In this document: one piece after another, positions 46,337 through 59,181 of the stretch
Layout: each line of letters opens with the position of its first letter
Numbering within the stretch: position 1 is the stretch's first letter
Origin: Amphimedon queenslandica
Lineage: Eukaryota; Porifera; Demospongiae; Haplosclerida; Niphatidae
Assembly: GCF_000090795.2 (NCBI RefSeq)
Contig: NW_003546320.1
Location: 48,396 to 112,395 of the forward strand
DNA: 64,000 nt
Direction: 5' to 3'
Program-made: the position numbers and the translations under genes
The notes under the pieces: generated by a model
Told to the model about the DNA's origin: nothing
What the model saw: the letters and a program-made list of their open reading frames with translations, nothing else
The model's database searches: none

Positions 46337-46459
46337 TTTTCTAGGCAAAAGTCACGTGACTCATTGACAATGAATTAATTATTGATAAACCACACACTGT
46401 ATCACGTGAGAGGGATCTTCAGTATAGTATAGATCAAGTCCATAACCATAAGTCTTGTC
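46337..46459. promoter_or_regulatory. 123-bp bidirectional promoter, PMPCB / PSMA5
   Basis: The shortest divergent spacer in the window. It carries two CACGTG E-boxes: one in a 10-bp palindrome, GTCACGTGAC, at 46351-46360, and one at 46403-46408. The PMPCB start itself reads AAAAATGGCGGCC, which resembles a YY1 site overlapping the initiator. Function is inferred from motif identity and position. Confidence 0.65.
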
Positions 46460-49400
46460 ATGTTTTTGACCAGATCTGAGTATGACAGGTAAAGTTTCAT
46501 TTACATTGGGTACAATATTGTTGTACACTAGAGGAGTAAATACATTCTCACCTGAAGGTAGAATATTTCAAGTTGAGTATGCAATTGAAGCAATTAAGGT
46601 ATGACCACTATAGTTCATGTGCAGGGTTGATGTGGGTGGTTAGCAATTGTGGCTTTAATTATTGGGTCTCAATTGCAAAGCTGATGTGCATGCATGTGTG
46701 CATGGAAGTAGATATGGCGTTTCATTGGAGTAGCCTAAATACTAGTCAAATTTAGAAATAATTGCAATGTTACCAGCTACATGTACTTGTAGATGATTAT
46801 TTTAGTTATCAAATGAAAATGAGACAAGTTTTAGGGTAACTCTAAACTCTTTAGAGTCCAGTAGAATTTTTAGTTTTCCCCACTGAACACTGAACAGTGA
46901 CTGGATGGCTTAAAATTGATGTGCATAGTTACTGTAGTGTATGGGTACTTAAGCAACGGATAAGTAATTGTGGCGGAGAATATATGACAGTTTTGATCAA
47001 GCCTGTTTTTTGTGTTCAAGTCAATTAGCAGCAGTAACTGGCTGAAAACAACTCTGGACTTTGATCTTTTCTGGTACTTGGAATCATACTCGATACCATC
47101 AATACTCAAGGGCAAAGTACTCTGAAAGGAACTGAATCAGATTTTTTGGTATCATCCAGCACTACTTGACATTTTTTATATAAGTGGTAGCCTATACATG
47201 TATATAGGATTAAGGCTTGTTTTTCAAGATAGCAGCCGTTTTTATAATTTTTTTACTTAATACATAAAATCAATTTACAATGTACATGTAGTGCTTCTTT
47301 GTTCATGTCTTTTGCCATGTTTTCTAATTTTCTATCAATTGTCATTCATATTTTGAGATAATTTTAATTTAAGATAATATTTCCTTACTCTTATTATCTT
47401 GAAGCAATTCATAGCAACCTTTTGTGGTAATCATGATGATTAGTCTTGGTCTACCCGAAACCCTTTTTGCTTTGTCGATAGTGTCTCTTGATATGGTTGC
47501 TAATTTTAATGGCCTATTAATTGTCATTTGTTTTGCATCTGTAAGACTTTAACCCTAACACCCGCATGTTGAAATTTAATCAATGGGCTATGCTGTGCTC
47601 TAATTGCAATTTTTAAGCCTATCGAGAAGCCAAAACTTTGTCAGTTTGTTTATTACCCCATTTTCACAACAGCCATGGAAGGTCCAAGTGAAAAGAAATT
47701 TACTGACAGCCATGAATATCAAATATGGATTGCATAATTAGCAAAATGATCATAACAATTTTATTATTGGACGTTCAACTTTTGTTTCAGGCTCTGCCTA
47801 TTTGTTCTAGTTACTATTATTTTCTGATGAGGGCCAGTTAGTCTCTGATTTTATGTCACACAAAGTCACTTGTACATGTAGTTGCAGATGTGTGTTAATA
47901 AATACATTATTTTACACGTACAATGTAGCTTGGATCTACAGCAGTTGGAATTAGAACGTCTGAAGGTGTGGTGATGGCTGTCGAAAAGCGTATTACTTCA
48001 CCACTAATGGAACCATCAAGTGTAGAAAAAATTTTAGAGATTGACAGTCATATTGGTAGATATGTTAGAAGTTTTTGCATTAATATTTTATTGTAGATTG
48101 TTAGGGTGTGCAATGAGTGGATTGATTGCTGACTCAAGGACTATGGTTGATAAAGCACGTGTCGAAGCTCAGGTTTGTTTTTCTTAGATGATTCTGGTCA
48201 TAATTTCCCATATTATTTTCTTAGAATTATTGGTTTATTTATAACGAGCCCATTGCTATTCAAGGTGTGACACAAGCTGTCAGTAATTTAGCATTACAAT
48301 TTGGAGAGGATGATGATGAGAAAGAAATGGTAAGTAATAAGTATAAGATTGTTGCATGGTCAATACAACTGTACAACTTCAAACCACATAGTACTTTGTG
48401 CTTGTAAAGTGAAACTTGCACATTGAATGAGAATGGGCATGGAAGCGCATCATTGTGTTTTTCAGGTCAAATGATCAAGATAGCATAGAGTTTTAACTCA
48501 CATGAGAGAATTAAAGTAGCGACTCTCAAAAGTTAATCTGCAAAGAAGTACATGTAATACAAGACTTAAGACTTGGTGCTGCCAATGATAAGCATGGCAA
48601 TGTTGGAAATCCTTCAGTTAGTATATGTATAAAAGGAGTGACCGTTGAGGTACAGCTTGAAGATCCAGAATCCATTGTACCACGTGGCTTATATTCATCT
48701 GTAATTTTTTGCGTAGGTACAGCCCTTGCATGCACACACTTCTGTGTCCATTCTCTTTTCTCACAAATTTGAAAATGAGTTTTGTGGATTTGTAATGTGG
48801 CAGTTTCACTTAATTTTGTTAAACTTTTGCTGCGTGGTTGCATTCTAATTATCAGCAATAGCCAGGATAGAGTACGTATTACAATTAATATACACTGTAT
48901 TATTGTAGAGCCGTCCATTTGGAACAGCTTTGTTGATTGGTGGCGTTGATGAAAATGGTCCACAATTGTAAGATATTTAATAAGTGTATGCATGTTTAGT
49001 TTGAAATATTTGTCAAAAACAAGGTATCATTTAGATCCATCTGGCACTTACACTCAATATGATGCAAAGGCTATTGGTAAGTTTGAATGAACCATCAACA
49101 TGTCTGCTTGTGATAATTATAGTTTGACCAAAAATTGTAGCATTCCATTGCATATTTTCGAAGAGTACAATTTGCTATCAGTATCTGAACTTTGTATACA
49201 ATAAATACACTTAAATTTCACATTAAAATCAATTTTATTGCGTAGCTAAAATAATTATGCTTAATATTAATCAAATGCAGCTTCTACCTTTTACAATTGC
49301 CTAGTATTGTTTTGAAGTGTGGTGAAAATGAGACATAAAGTTCAAGTATCATGCATGTGTTTGGTAGAAGGAAAAATTATAAGCAATAATGCGGCATGTA

Positions 49401-49767
49401 CATTGCATTTAAGTGATGCCTGTAATTTTGTCTAATTAGGTTCAGGCTATGAAGGTGCACAGGCTGCTCTTCAAGAAGTCTATAATAAGGTATTCTGTCT
49501 TTGCCCTGTACATGTATATCTATGTAAATTTGATATTAGAGTATGACATTGCTGGAAGCAGAAGAAAAGCTATTGCAGATACTTCGTCAGGTTATGGAAG
49601 AAAAGTTAACTTCAACTAATGTTGAGGTAAGTGCAAGTGTTGTAATACTGTCATTGCGTGCACTATTTACAATGTATATGTAGATGACAGCTGTTAGAGT
49701 AGGTGGAAAGTTTCAGAGATATTCTAAAGAAGAACTTGAAGTCATTTTAGCTCGCATAAAAACATAG
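46460..49767 (+). CDS. PSMA5: 20S proteasome subunit alpha-5
   Basis: Non-catalytic outer-ring subunit of the 20S core that gates substrate entry. Ten exons: 46460-46488, 46532-46598, 47929-48055, 48105-48172, 48225-48329, 48909-48967, 49024-49076, 49440-49489, 49540-49626 and 49684-49767 (TAG). The product is 242 residues, the same as human within one. It has the alpha-type N-terminal extension [20 protein letters not shown], with the YDRG and SPEGR gate elements, then [36 protein letters not shown] and [19 protein letters not shown]. Its YDR signature and acidic [10 protein letters not shown] loop fit alpha-5, not other alpha subunits. Intron 2 (46599-47928) has no other gene. The stop lies 52 bp from that of IFT122. 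Confidence 0.97.
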
Positions 49768-49819
49768 CTTTATGTATAATGACTGTCTTATTATAGATAC
49801 TGTTATCATGATCTAGTTA

Positions 49820-52800
49820 TTAAAAAGTCTTTTGTCTGCAGAATGGACATTGACCATTACAAAGGACATGTAACTCATAATCTTCAGAATAAAACATCTA
49901 AAATACATTAAAGGGAGGAATCATTAATGTAATGTTACATTGTACCTGGTTGCATGATGAGCAAAGTCTAATTGGGACATTGGGTACTTGAGAACAGTAG
50001 TACTGGTACTTCAGGGGAAAGGGCCACTTTTTAACAATGACAGCAGTCCGGTGCATGCTTGCCAATGTGCCCCTGTCGACAGTTACTGTAGGATAGTCCC
50101 CATTGTCATCAATCATCATTAGCCTTTGGACAAATAAATCATTTTTAGCATCATTTAACTTGAGAATATCTATGTGTATAATAAAACCTGAACTACTACA
50201 CTGTTAATAATTATACTTTCACTGTCTTCAGTGGGTGGCTCTGCAGCAATGAGTTCCAATGCTTCTTCATCACTATCACAAATGCAGCAAAATAAATTCA
50301 ATGCATCAAACACTATACCTGATACCATCTTCCAGGAAAAACTCAACTAAAGGCAATACTTCTGTAAGAGAAATGTTTATTTAGTAATAGACAATGTTAC
50401 TCACCAAAAGAAGCAAAGGAGTATAAAAATGGCTGACTGCAAGTCACACAAAAGTCACCATCAGGATTAATTGGAGGATTTGATGTAGAACAGCGATAGC
50501 AGAATCTTAAAGCATCCTTAACATTGTAAATTTTGCATGTAAATATACATACATGTACAAGTAAAATGATCTGCTAATACCTCAGTGTCTTGCAATGATT
50601 TACCCTTTAATATCATTTGTGCTGTATCAATAAAATCTTGAAAATCAGATGGAACAAGAAAATTCTGGAGTAACAAAATACACAACTATATGTAATTCTG
50701 ATAACTGACTTGTAGTTTGTCATAAGCATAACGAGCTGTTTTGTTTGCTCCAATTGTTGTGCCATGTTTCCCCAATGTTAAATATGTATAGCTAAAATTT
50801 TTAATTTAAGAAAAGGAAATCTATATGCATGTGCATGACTGCATGCATGACATACACTTTAGAAACTTTAGGAGGAGTGTTGTTTGTTAAGTGATTTGCA
50901 AGAAAGCATGCCATATGAAACATCGTCTCTGGCAATTGGCCAGTAAATGGTAAATTCTAAAAATAAAAAGAGTAAACATAAAATATTTTATTAACTAACA
51001 ATGAATGAATGAATATGTTGGTAAACATAATAAATTTCTGAATTTTTGATGTGCCAGTGAAACATGTATATAGATTCTTTCATGGCTTCGCTACCTATTA
51101 GAGGCAACACAAATGTACACCTGTAAATCATAAAAACCACATGTAACTGAGAAACCTTCAGAAAGCTGTTTAGCTTCTTTCAAATAAGCTTTTGCTTGTA
51201 GCCAATGATAGTAACTAGCATCTTTAAATCTGCGCTATAACTAATAAATTTACAAGTTTGTAATATTTAATAGAAATACCGTTTCATTGATAATGCACTT
51301 GAAGTTAACTGAGCAAGTAGTGATACTGCTTCATTTTGCTTCTCAGCTTTACTAAGAGCTACAGTGTTATGACAATTGTAATAATGATAAATATAGGACA
51401 AAACCTTCTTGGGCCTCTTCAAATCTATCATTTTCCATTAGATATGTCGTGTACGGCAAATATAATAAATCCTAATGAAAATACCGAAAACCACTAATAT
51501 AGCTACAATGAATATGAGAAACAAACCTTAATCTCTGGTTTTCCCTCTACCAAATCAAAACCCTGATTTAATGATAATAAAAACATATGTAGCACATGTA
51601 AGTGTTCAATACTTTTTCCCATTGGTGTGTTTCAGCATACAGAGCCACAAGGGAAAAATAATCCTCCAATTTTTCATAAATATCAGCTGCAAAATTATAC
51701 TAGAAAATTGCAGTGGTCAAATAATGAACAAATGGTAAACATACATGTACCTCCCCTAATCTTTTCAAATGATAAGCACATAAGCTCAGTGGCTCTTTAT
51801 GAGTCTTGGAGACAGAAGTGCCAAACTCAAGTAGCCTGATAAAGAAATACAATTAAGTTTAAGCAAAGTACACCAATACCAACTTTTGTGTCCAGCTGTT
51901 ATCAGCCATTAGTGTGACAGCTTTCATGTATTCACCAGCTGACAAATACATATCACTAGCATAAAAACATAAGATAAATAAAGTACACAATTCTTTATAA
52001 ATACCATGCTTTGCTAGGATCATTTTTAGTTCTCGCCCAATCAGCTTCTTTTACCTTCAGCTCCCTTACAACTACAGACTTCTGCTCCATTTTATCAGGC
52101 TCATTCATAAATTGTTTAGCGAGTTCAAATTGACACAGATCAGTATACATTTCAACTGCCTTTAATTAACAAAAACAAGAGTCAAGTATTATGTGTACAT
52201 GTAAAAGGAAGTCATGCAGTTACAGTACCTTGTCGTTTAAATTGCTCTTACAGTACACCTTTGCAGCATCAAGGAATTTTCCTTCATTCGCAAGTATATC
52301 TCCAAAGAAAGACTCCATTCCTCCTTCACCTTGAGAATCTTTATGCTTGATCTAAATAATAGTACCTTGTAAAATATATTAAATAATTAGTAATTAAATG
52401 TCACCTCCATTTGACGTATTAGCTCTAGAAACTTGATGTTGTGAACTCTGGCAAAACTCTAAGCTTATATTTAAAAAATAAAAATTAATATCATTGAGAT
52501 ACTTTTTTTGCAATTTCAAAATTCATTCCCTACATTGATGGTACAAAAGTAAAATTAAAAAAAAATACTACAACTTCTAATGCTTCAAGAGCAAGAGTCT
52601 GCCAATCATTCTGTGAAACACCCAAACAGGCTACTTTATAGGCATCAAAGTACATTCGTTGTTCAAGGTACTGCTTCATTGTAGCACTCTAGAAAAATAA
52701 ACTACCTCAAAAATTTTTGAAAATGATACATGTACCTGAGAAACTTCAGTAGTAGTCATGTTAAAGTAATGAAGACTAAATATCTTAGAGCCAATAAATC

Positions 52801-55800
52801 CTACTACAAATCCTTGCCCAGTTTGCAATTGCTGTTGATGTGGTAAAAAATTACCAGCTTTGACATAAAGTATACCATTGCCACTATAACACAACATGTC
52901 CTACATTAGATAAATAAGCACACATGTATAGCAACAAGCATAATGCATACATTGAAACTTGTATTCCAAGCTACACTCGTTGCATTGGGTTCTTGATATA
53001 TTAGTACTTTTTTCATTAGATCATAAACCACAAGGAGATTGTTCTCATCAACTACGGCTAATTTTGAGTGACTAAAATGATATAATAGTTGCCTCATTTA
53101 TTTAAAATGATTCACTTTAAATTGATATCAACACATCGGACAACACCAGGAATTCTATAAACTTCAACAGGAAAAGGATTATTAAGAAAAAACTTTAAAA
53201 TCTAAAATGTTGGGGCATCCATGTAATGAAATTTTTAATATGTAAGCAACCTACCAGGCCATTTCTGAGCCCAGCTAACATTGCTTCATTACCAGAAGCA
53301 CCTCCAAGCACTTTTAAGTAGCGAATCTGGCTATCTACTACCCACTCCCTATTCAATACTGAAGTAAAAAACAGCTGATTTGAACTATTTACCTTTCAAT
53401 TTCTCCTTTCATAGTTAGTGAAAGAAGCTTTTTATCAGAACAAAACACAATATGCTCGCTACAACAAACCAACAAACTACACTGCAAACTACGACTTATT
53501 TTCTCCTACATGTACAAGCAATACAATAAAATTGAAATGTAACAAAACAAATCGTTGCTACCTTAACAAAGTAAGTCATATCTCCACTTTTTGCATTTGT
53601 AGAAAGCTCATACACAATTAACTTATCTGGAAGTTGTACCTAAAAAATAGTTAATAATACCGTATAGCTTGAAATTTTTGTGGGTTGATATTTTTGTGGT
53701 TTGCTCCTAGTGGGCAATTCGTGGCTTAATTTTCGTGATTGACAGTTTACATAGCCTGTAAGGGGATGGCACTTCAATGATTTCGTAGGTTTCAATTTCG
53801 TGGGCAGCCCATAACCACGAAAACCACAAAATTGACATTCCACAAAAATTTCAAGCTACATGGTATGATGATTAACGCATGTACATAATGTACAATGTTC
53901 ATCAAGGGATTATGACTGCCACTGTGGGTATCAAATTCAAACGCACAATATTCAATTCATATACATGTACCAGCTGCCGGTACATTAGCATAACCAATAT
54001 ACAGTCAAACCTGTCTAAACGGTCACTGCTTAAAACAGCCAGCTACTTTAAAACGGTCACTATTTAATGTCCCGATTTTTTGGACAATGACTGTAATACT
54101 AAACTTACCTGTCTCAGCGGTCACTCTGTAAGATGGTTAACGGTCACTGACAGAATTAATCTCCATCAAGACTGATAAAGACCACCACTGTGTACAGGCG
54201 GCCAGATAGCCACGCCTATTGTACCACGCCCATTTTGAATTAATTTTTACATCATTAATAATGATTAATTTTCTTTAATTGTTATCTCAAATAATACCTT
54301 CGAAATAATACTATATACAACTCAGTTTAGGTCTTTAGGGGTACCTAAAAGTTCTTTAAGTCTTGTCATATAGTTTCTATGGCCAGTAAATGTGTACAAA
54401 ATAATTTAAACTGTATTTAAAGGCATCTCTATAAAAAGGCCACCTGCATAAGACAGCCACTAAATGCATGTCCCAAGGTGACCGTTTTAGACAGGTTTGA
54501 CTGTACCAGGAACATGGTATGGTTGTATGCATACATCAGGTGTACTGATTACTAAAATACTTACTGCTAAACGGTTTTTGTAAACTGCAATTTTTTTCAC
54601 CATATCTCGGCACTTGAGGTGAACTGCATGAAAAATTCTTATCAATTAAAAAAACTGTAAATTATATACCCTTTTCCTCAGATAGCAAATGCTGAACAAC
54701 TACATCAGTTAATCCATGTCTATAAGCATACCTACATGTATAAAGGAGATAAGTTTCACAAGTGTAAATAAAATAATAAATATAAGACCATGCAAAGCCT
54801 AAAAATAAATGACTTCACGGGAAAAAGACATCCTAAACAGACGTGATCCCTCTAAATAAAAATAAATACACATACCTATCTTTATAAAGTCCATGGACAG
54901 TAACCAAAGTGACACTGTAACATGCAATTGTGCCATCATCACATGATATGACTACCTCTTTGCCACCAGGTCGACACTGGCAAGACCATATCCATGAGTT
55001 CTGTGTTTCTCCTAATAATCCCAATTTATTACCTTCTTTGGAAAAGAGACAAGTGGATTTGTTGGAGCCGCCAATTAAAAAGAAATCTCCATCAACAGAA
55101 TAAGTAAAAAAGCAAGGATCAAAGTCTAAAGGGTGATCCTTTCCAATCTATGAATTATATGTAACGTCTAATGAAACACATAGCTGTAACACAAGAAATT
55201 ACTTGCTTCCCACTGAGCTGATAAAAGCTTAGTCTTTGACCCCAATCACAAACTGATAAAATGTCATACTGATCATCCCTTTCATAACAAAACTGTTAAC
55301 AAAACATGTACAAAACTGGTGAATATACCTTGATGGATTCCAGGCTAAACACCATACAGGGTGATTACCAGGCCTTTCAATTTTAATTTTCTCATCTCCA
55401 TTCTAACAACAAAATTTGTCAAATACACAAAATATGAAAAATATACATGTCATACCTTTGTCCATATAGACACAAGGCCATTAAAAAGACCAAGTGCAAA
55501 GTATTGCCCATCATTAGTCCAGCTACAGGAACAAACACGACAGGATACCTTTCTTTTAGCAACATTTCGATGTTCAGGTGACCATAAACCTATAGGCAAC
55601 AATGACAACATGGGGATGTGCATTTATGTCTAAGTACATGTACCAATATCACTGGTAGCACAACTCAGGATTTGGTGAGAAACTGGATTGTAGGCCAAGC
55701 ACTGTATGCCATCTGCATGCCTAAAGGAAAGTACAAATGAAAAATTTACTCACACTCCTGCATGCTGCTGCAAAAAACAAATACTTACGAATATTTTAAC

Positions 55801-58800
55801 TGTCCTTCTAATTCCCTTGTCCAAATAATAACAGTTTTGTCAGCACTTCCGGATGCAAAAAATGCTCCTGTATGAATAAATAATACAGTACATGTAATAC
55901 AGGTTAAAAAAGAATCAATTAACTCACCATCTCTAGAATAAGTGAGACCATGCACTATATTTTTGTGAGCATTAAGTTTATTAATCATTGTGCCATCTTT
56001 AGCATCAAAAACCTACATGCATACAGTGTACATGCAAAAAAGTAAAGAGGAATTAAAAATTGCTTGGAACTAACTTGAATACTGTTACCAGCAGCAACGA
56101 CCAGATGACTACCATCAGGATTGAAAGCAATGTCATAAATGCTATAAAAAAGCAAAGAAATAAATTTGTAATATGTACATGTAAAAAATTAACTGCAAGT
56201 AGTATGCTCAATGTATCATACAGGAATTTAATTATTTCTGAAATAAGCAAAAATTACATACAATCAATAGTTAGATTAGAGTAAATTAAGAGTTATGTAC
56301 TTTGCTGCAATTTATTAATAGATGCAAATGAAAGAATTGTTATACTTGAAAAGGAGAAAAGATTCTGGGTCAACACGTAAATTCAAAATGCAAAGCATTT
56401 ATTTATCAAAACCGTAAATGTATGCTACTAGGGCGATTAGATGCATTTGTGCTATACCACTTAGATGAAGAGGACACTAGCTCTGTTATTTGGAGTGACA
56501 AAATTATTCGCAAGTATAGGTTGAAAATAATTAACTATTATACTGCGTTTACACTAGCTTCTTTAACTGAGCCAGCCCTGTTTAAAGTGGGCCAGCACAG
56601 TTTCATTTGATAGTGTAAACAGTAACCAAACTGAGCTGAAGTGAGCTGGGCCAAACCAGGCCAGCAGGGTTAGTACAGCAGGGTTAGTACAGCAGGGCCA
56701 GCTCAGCCTGGTTCAGCATGGTTTGGCCCACTTCTGTAGTCTAAACGCAGCATTAGATGCATGCAGTTTAATGTGTGAATGGGCGTCCATGTTAGTTACT
56801 ATAACAAATGCATGATATACATGAACATGTAGCTACACAGTGTATACTCACAAATCAGACACATCTCAATAAACATTGTGTTCTAAAATATTATATAAAG
56901 ACATACATGTACATGCATAACATAAATGTACATGTACATTGTGTACATAAAGACTAAAAAACTTGAAATTGAAGATATAGAAAATGTAACTTTTTCAGAT
57001 CCTCATCACATGATTACTGAACACATGATTACTGAAAAGAAGTAACATATGGCAGGAAGAAAAATATACTTAGCTCCTTCTATCTTTGTGAATAAATTTT
57101 TGAAGAATACCAGTGAATGAATATATTATAAACCATCATCAAATCATGAAAACATAGATATAGCCAATATTAACAATACCCTGGAATTTACGTTTCAATG
57201 TGTCAAATACAATTATATGTACATGTAAACATGTAAGTGACACATACATGTACTGCATGTTGCATGCATTTTGGCACCTGAAAGAAATAGAGAACAAAAC
57301 AGACTATGCATTAGGAAACCATATACGTCTGTATATGCTCATATGTATGTACTAATATTGCATGCATGCTCAAAAATAAATAAGTGAAATAAAGAAGTGA
57401 ACTGAAGTAGGAGATGCCATACACAGTATTCATATTCCGGCCCCTTATTCAAACACATTTATTACCAGTATAACCAAAAACTCAAAAGGTCTGCATACAC
57501 AGTTAGGCATAGTCTGAGGCTTTAGCCACAGCCTCATATACATGTACATGTACATGTAGCATAAATGGTACCAAAATTATACCAGAATGCTACAATCTAT
57601 GCAAATTTAGCATACACGTACATAGATACATGTACATGTACATTTACTTGTGTTTTAATATAATGATAATGCTTATAAAGATTTGTATTACAATGCAGAT
57701 ACAGTAACTCACATTGCAGCTGCTATATTGTGGTCAAACTAAAAATGGACACCTCTATAATCAGGACAGGTAGTCGCAATAACAATACAATTTAATCAGC
57801 CTCTCAAATATGGCAACTTCCACAACTAGGGTAGTTTCATTGGGTAACAAGGTATCCCAAAAAGACAAGTTTGATGGTATTATTCATGCTATCCACAACT
57901 TCGGGTAGCAGTAGCAAGATGCTGTTATATTATACACGTAAATAGCAAATTGTTATGAAGCTGTAAGCCGCTTAAAAAGTTAAAGTAAAAGGAACCAGAA
58001 GACTAGTAAAGTACCTTAAACTATGACAAAGTAAAGCAAAATTACTTTCTTTCAGGTTCATAATCCTGCTTTTTCTGGATTATGATCGTTGTTATAATAA
58101 ATGTGATGTAAAATTAAAGCTTTATGAGCAAGTTTGAGATAGTTAAAGGTGATGGAAGTACAGCCCAGGAATAATACTATTTTGCTCCTGAACAAAGTCA
58201 ATGTAATGAAATACTTCATAACAAAAATATCAATTAGTGTGACTTTGCCTCTGAAAAGTAACACCTATTTTGATGGTTTCCTGTTTCAAGTGTCATGAAA
58301 GAGCACACACTTGCATAGCCAGATTCCTCCCTATTTCGACTTTAATTGGATCCATATCAATTATGGAATGTAAAAAAGGGGAGGAGTCACACAAAACATC
58401 CTGTAATACCCAATTCAATGTAATTAAGCCCACTTCACCAAGTCCAGCTTCCCGTTATTAGTTATGTATATATACAAAGTTTTATGAGGTGATAATGAAA
58501 ATAGACATTAAATTTACACCAACAATATAAGGTACATGACATGAACATGTTTGTCATGCCAAGGGTTATAACGAGGCAAAATGTGTACATGACTCCAAAA
58601 ACTCTAGTAGGTAATCTAAATTTACAAGCAAGGACTCCATGGTCACAAAGACACCAAAGGGAAGCTAATGAGACTCCAAGCCTGATACATACTGACCCTT
58701 GAATGCCATGGTATGCCAATGCTAAGTAGGCCAAGTAGTTAGGCCACTCCAACATAATTCATGCAAAAACTTAATAGTGCAGTAGCTTACACTAAGCTAG

Positions 58801-59026
58801 CCTTTTATACAAAAAGGCAATCAACAAAAAGTAAAAGAGAGTCATGAGAAGCATATATATATATACATAATTAAGTATACATATATAATTGATCCAGAAT
58901 GAACAAAATATGAACGGACATTATCTACATAACCTACATAATTTACAGACACTGTTCTCACCGTAGCGATCCTCCATCTTTGTCTTTAAGCTGGTTCTTC
59001 CAAACAATATTGGCTTTAAGTGGCAT
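49820..59026 (-). CDS. IFT122: Intraflagellar transport protein 122 (IFT-A)
   Basis: Core IFT-A component needed for retrograde transport and membrane-protein entry in cilia. The first exon is 58962-59026 ([17 protein letters not shown]), joined across a 2.8-kb intron to 56075-56141 ([18 protein letters not shown]). Then 55928-56012, 55789-55867, 55644-55720, 55457-55589, 55329-55403, 55204-55280, 54876-55147, 54671-54731, 54566-54628 and about 25 more small exons to 49946-50123 and 49820-49897 (TAA 49820-49822). The N-terminal half is WD40 repeats ([40 protein letters not shown]). Then come the second propeller ([19 protein letters not shown]) and TPR-like helices ([18 protein letters not shown]). 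The end carries a CxxC/CxxC zinc site (RLCSSCNQ, then [13 protein letters not shown]). The order and length match animal IFT122. The exact number of middle exons is not proved. Confidence 0.94.
53657..53866. mobile_element. Short MITE in IFT122 intron
   Basis: Ends are inverted: ATACCGTATAGCTTGAAATT plus TTTGTGG at the left, with the reverse complement CCACAAAAATTTCAAGCTAC plus ATGGTAT at the right. A second inverted pair, TTTTTGTGGTTT / AAACCACAAAATT, lies inside. It is 210 bp with no coding capacity. The target duplication is unclear. Confidence 0.8.
54002..54503. mobile_element. Tc1/mariner-like MITE in IFT122 intron
   Basis: Begins CAGTCAAACCTGTCTAAACG and ends with the reverse complement (CGTTTTAGACAGGTTTGACTG, one mismatch), flanked by TA on both sides (54000-54001 and 54504-54505). 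A TA target and CAG-type termini fit the Tc1/mariner group. A second repeat, AACGGTCACT, recurs inside. There is no transposase, so it is non-autonomous. Confidence 0.85.
56142..58961. other. 2.8-kb first intron of IFT122
   Basis: Holds a short element at 56535-56752, many ACATGT runs (56910-56925, 57540-57560, 57627-57645), and no credible gene. Its size is unusual for this locus, where most introns are under 150 bp. Confidence 0.6.
56535..56752. mobile_element. GC-richer MITE-like element in IFT122 intron
   Basis: Bounded by CTGCGTTTACACTA at the left and the near reverse complement TAGTCTAAACGCAG at the right. The interior is richer in G and C than its surroundings (GGCCAGC, GGGCCAAACC words) and includes a tandem CAGCAGGGTTAGTA doublet. 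No open frame of note. Confidence 0.65.
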
Positions 59027-59181
59027 AATGGCATTTGCAACAGGGGACACCGGGACAGGAGAAGGGCGGCAAATGCTGGGGAAAAATACCGCGAATTATT
59101 GGAATTAATTAAGCGAAGGCTAGATCTAGATATTAAATAATTAACTGAACAGGGGTGTGGTAAAATAGGCAAAACTTCATA
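59027..59181. promoter_or_regulatory. 155-bp bidirectional promoter, IFT122 / BORCS6-like
   Basis: Divergent starts at 59026 and 59182 leave 155 bp for both promoters. The region opens with GC-rich sequence (GGGGACACCGGGACAGG, GAAGGGCGGC). A clear two-half-site RFX X-box was not found. Confidence 0.55.

Noticed and set aside
59027-59060. RFX X-box in the IFT122 promoter
   Set aside because: GTTGCAAATGCC-like and GGTGTCCCC words occur, but not with the spacing of a proper two-half-site X-box.
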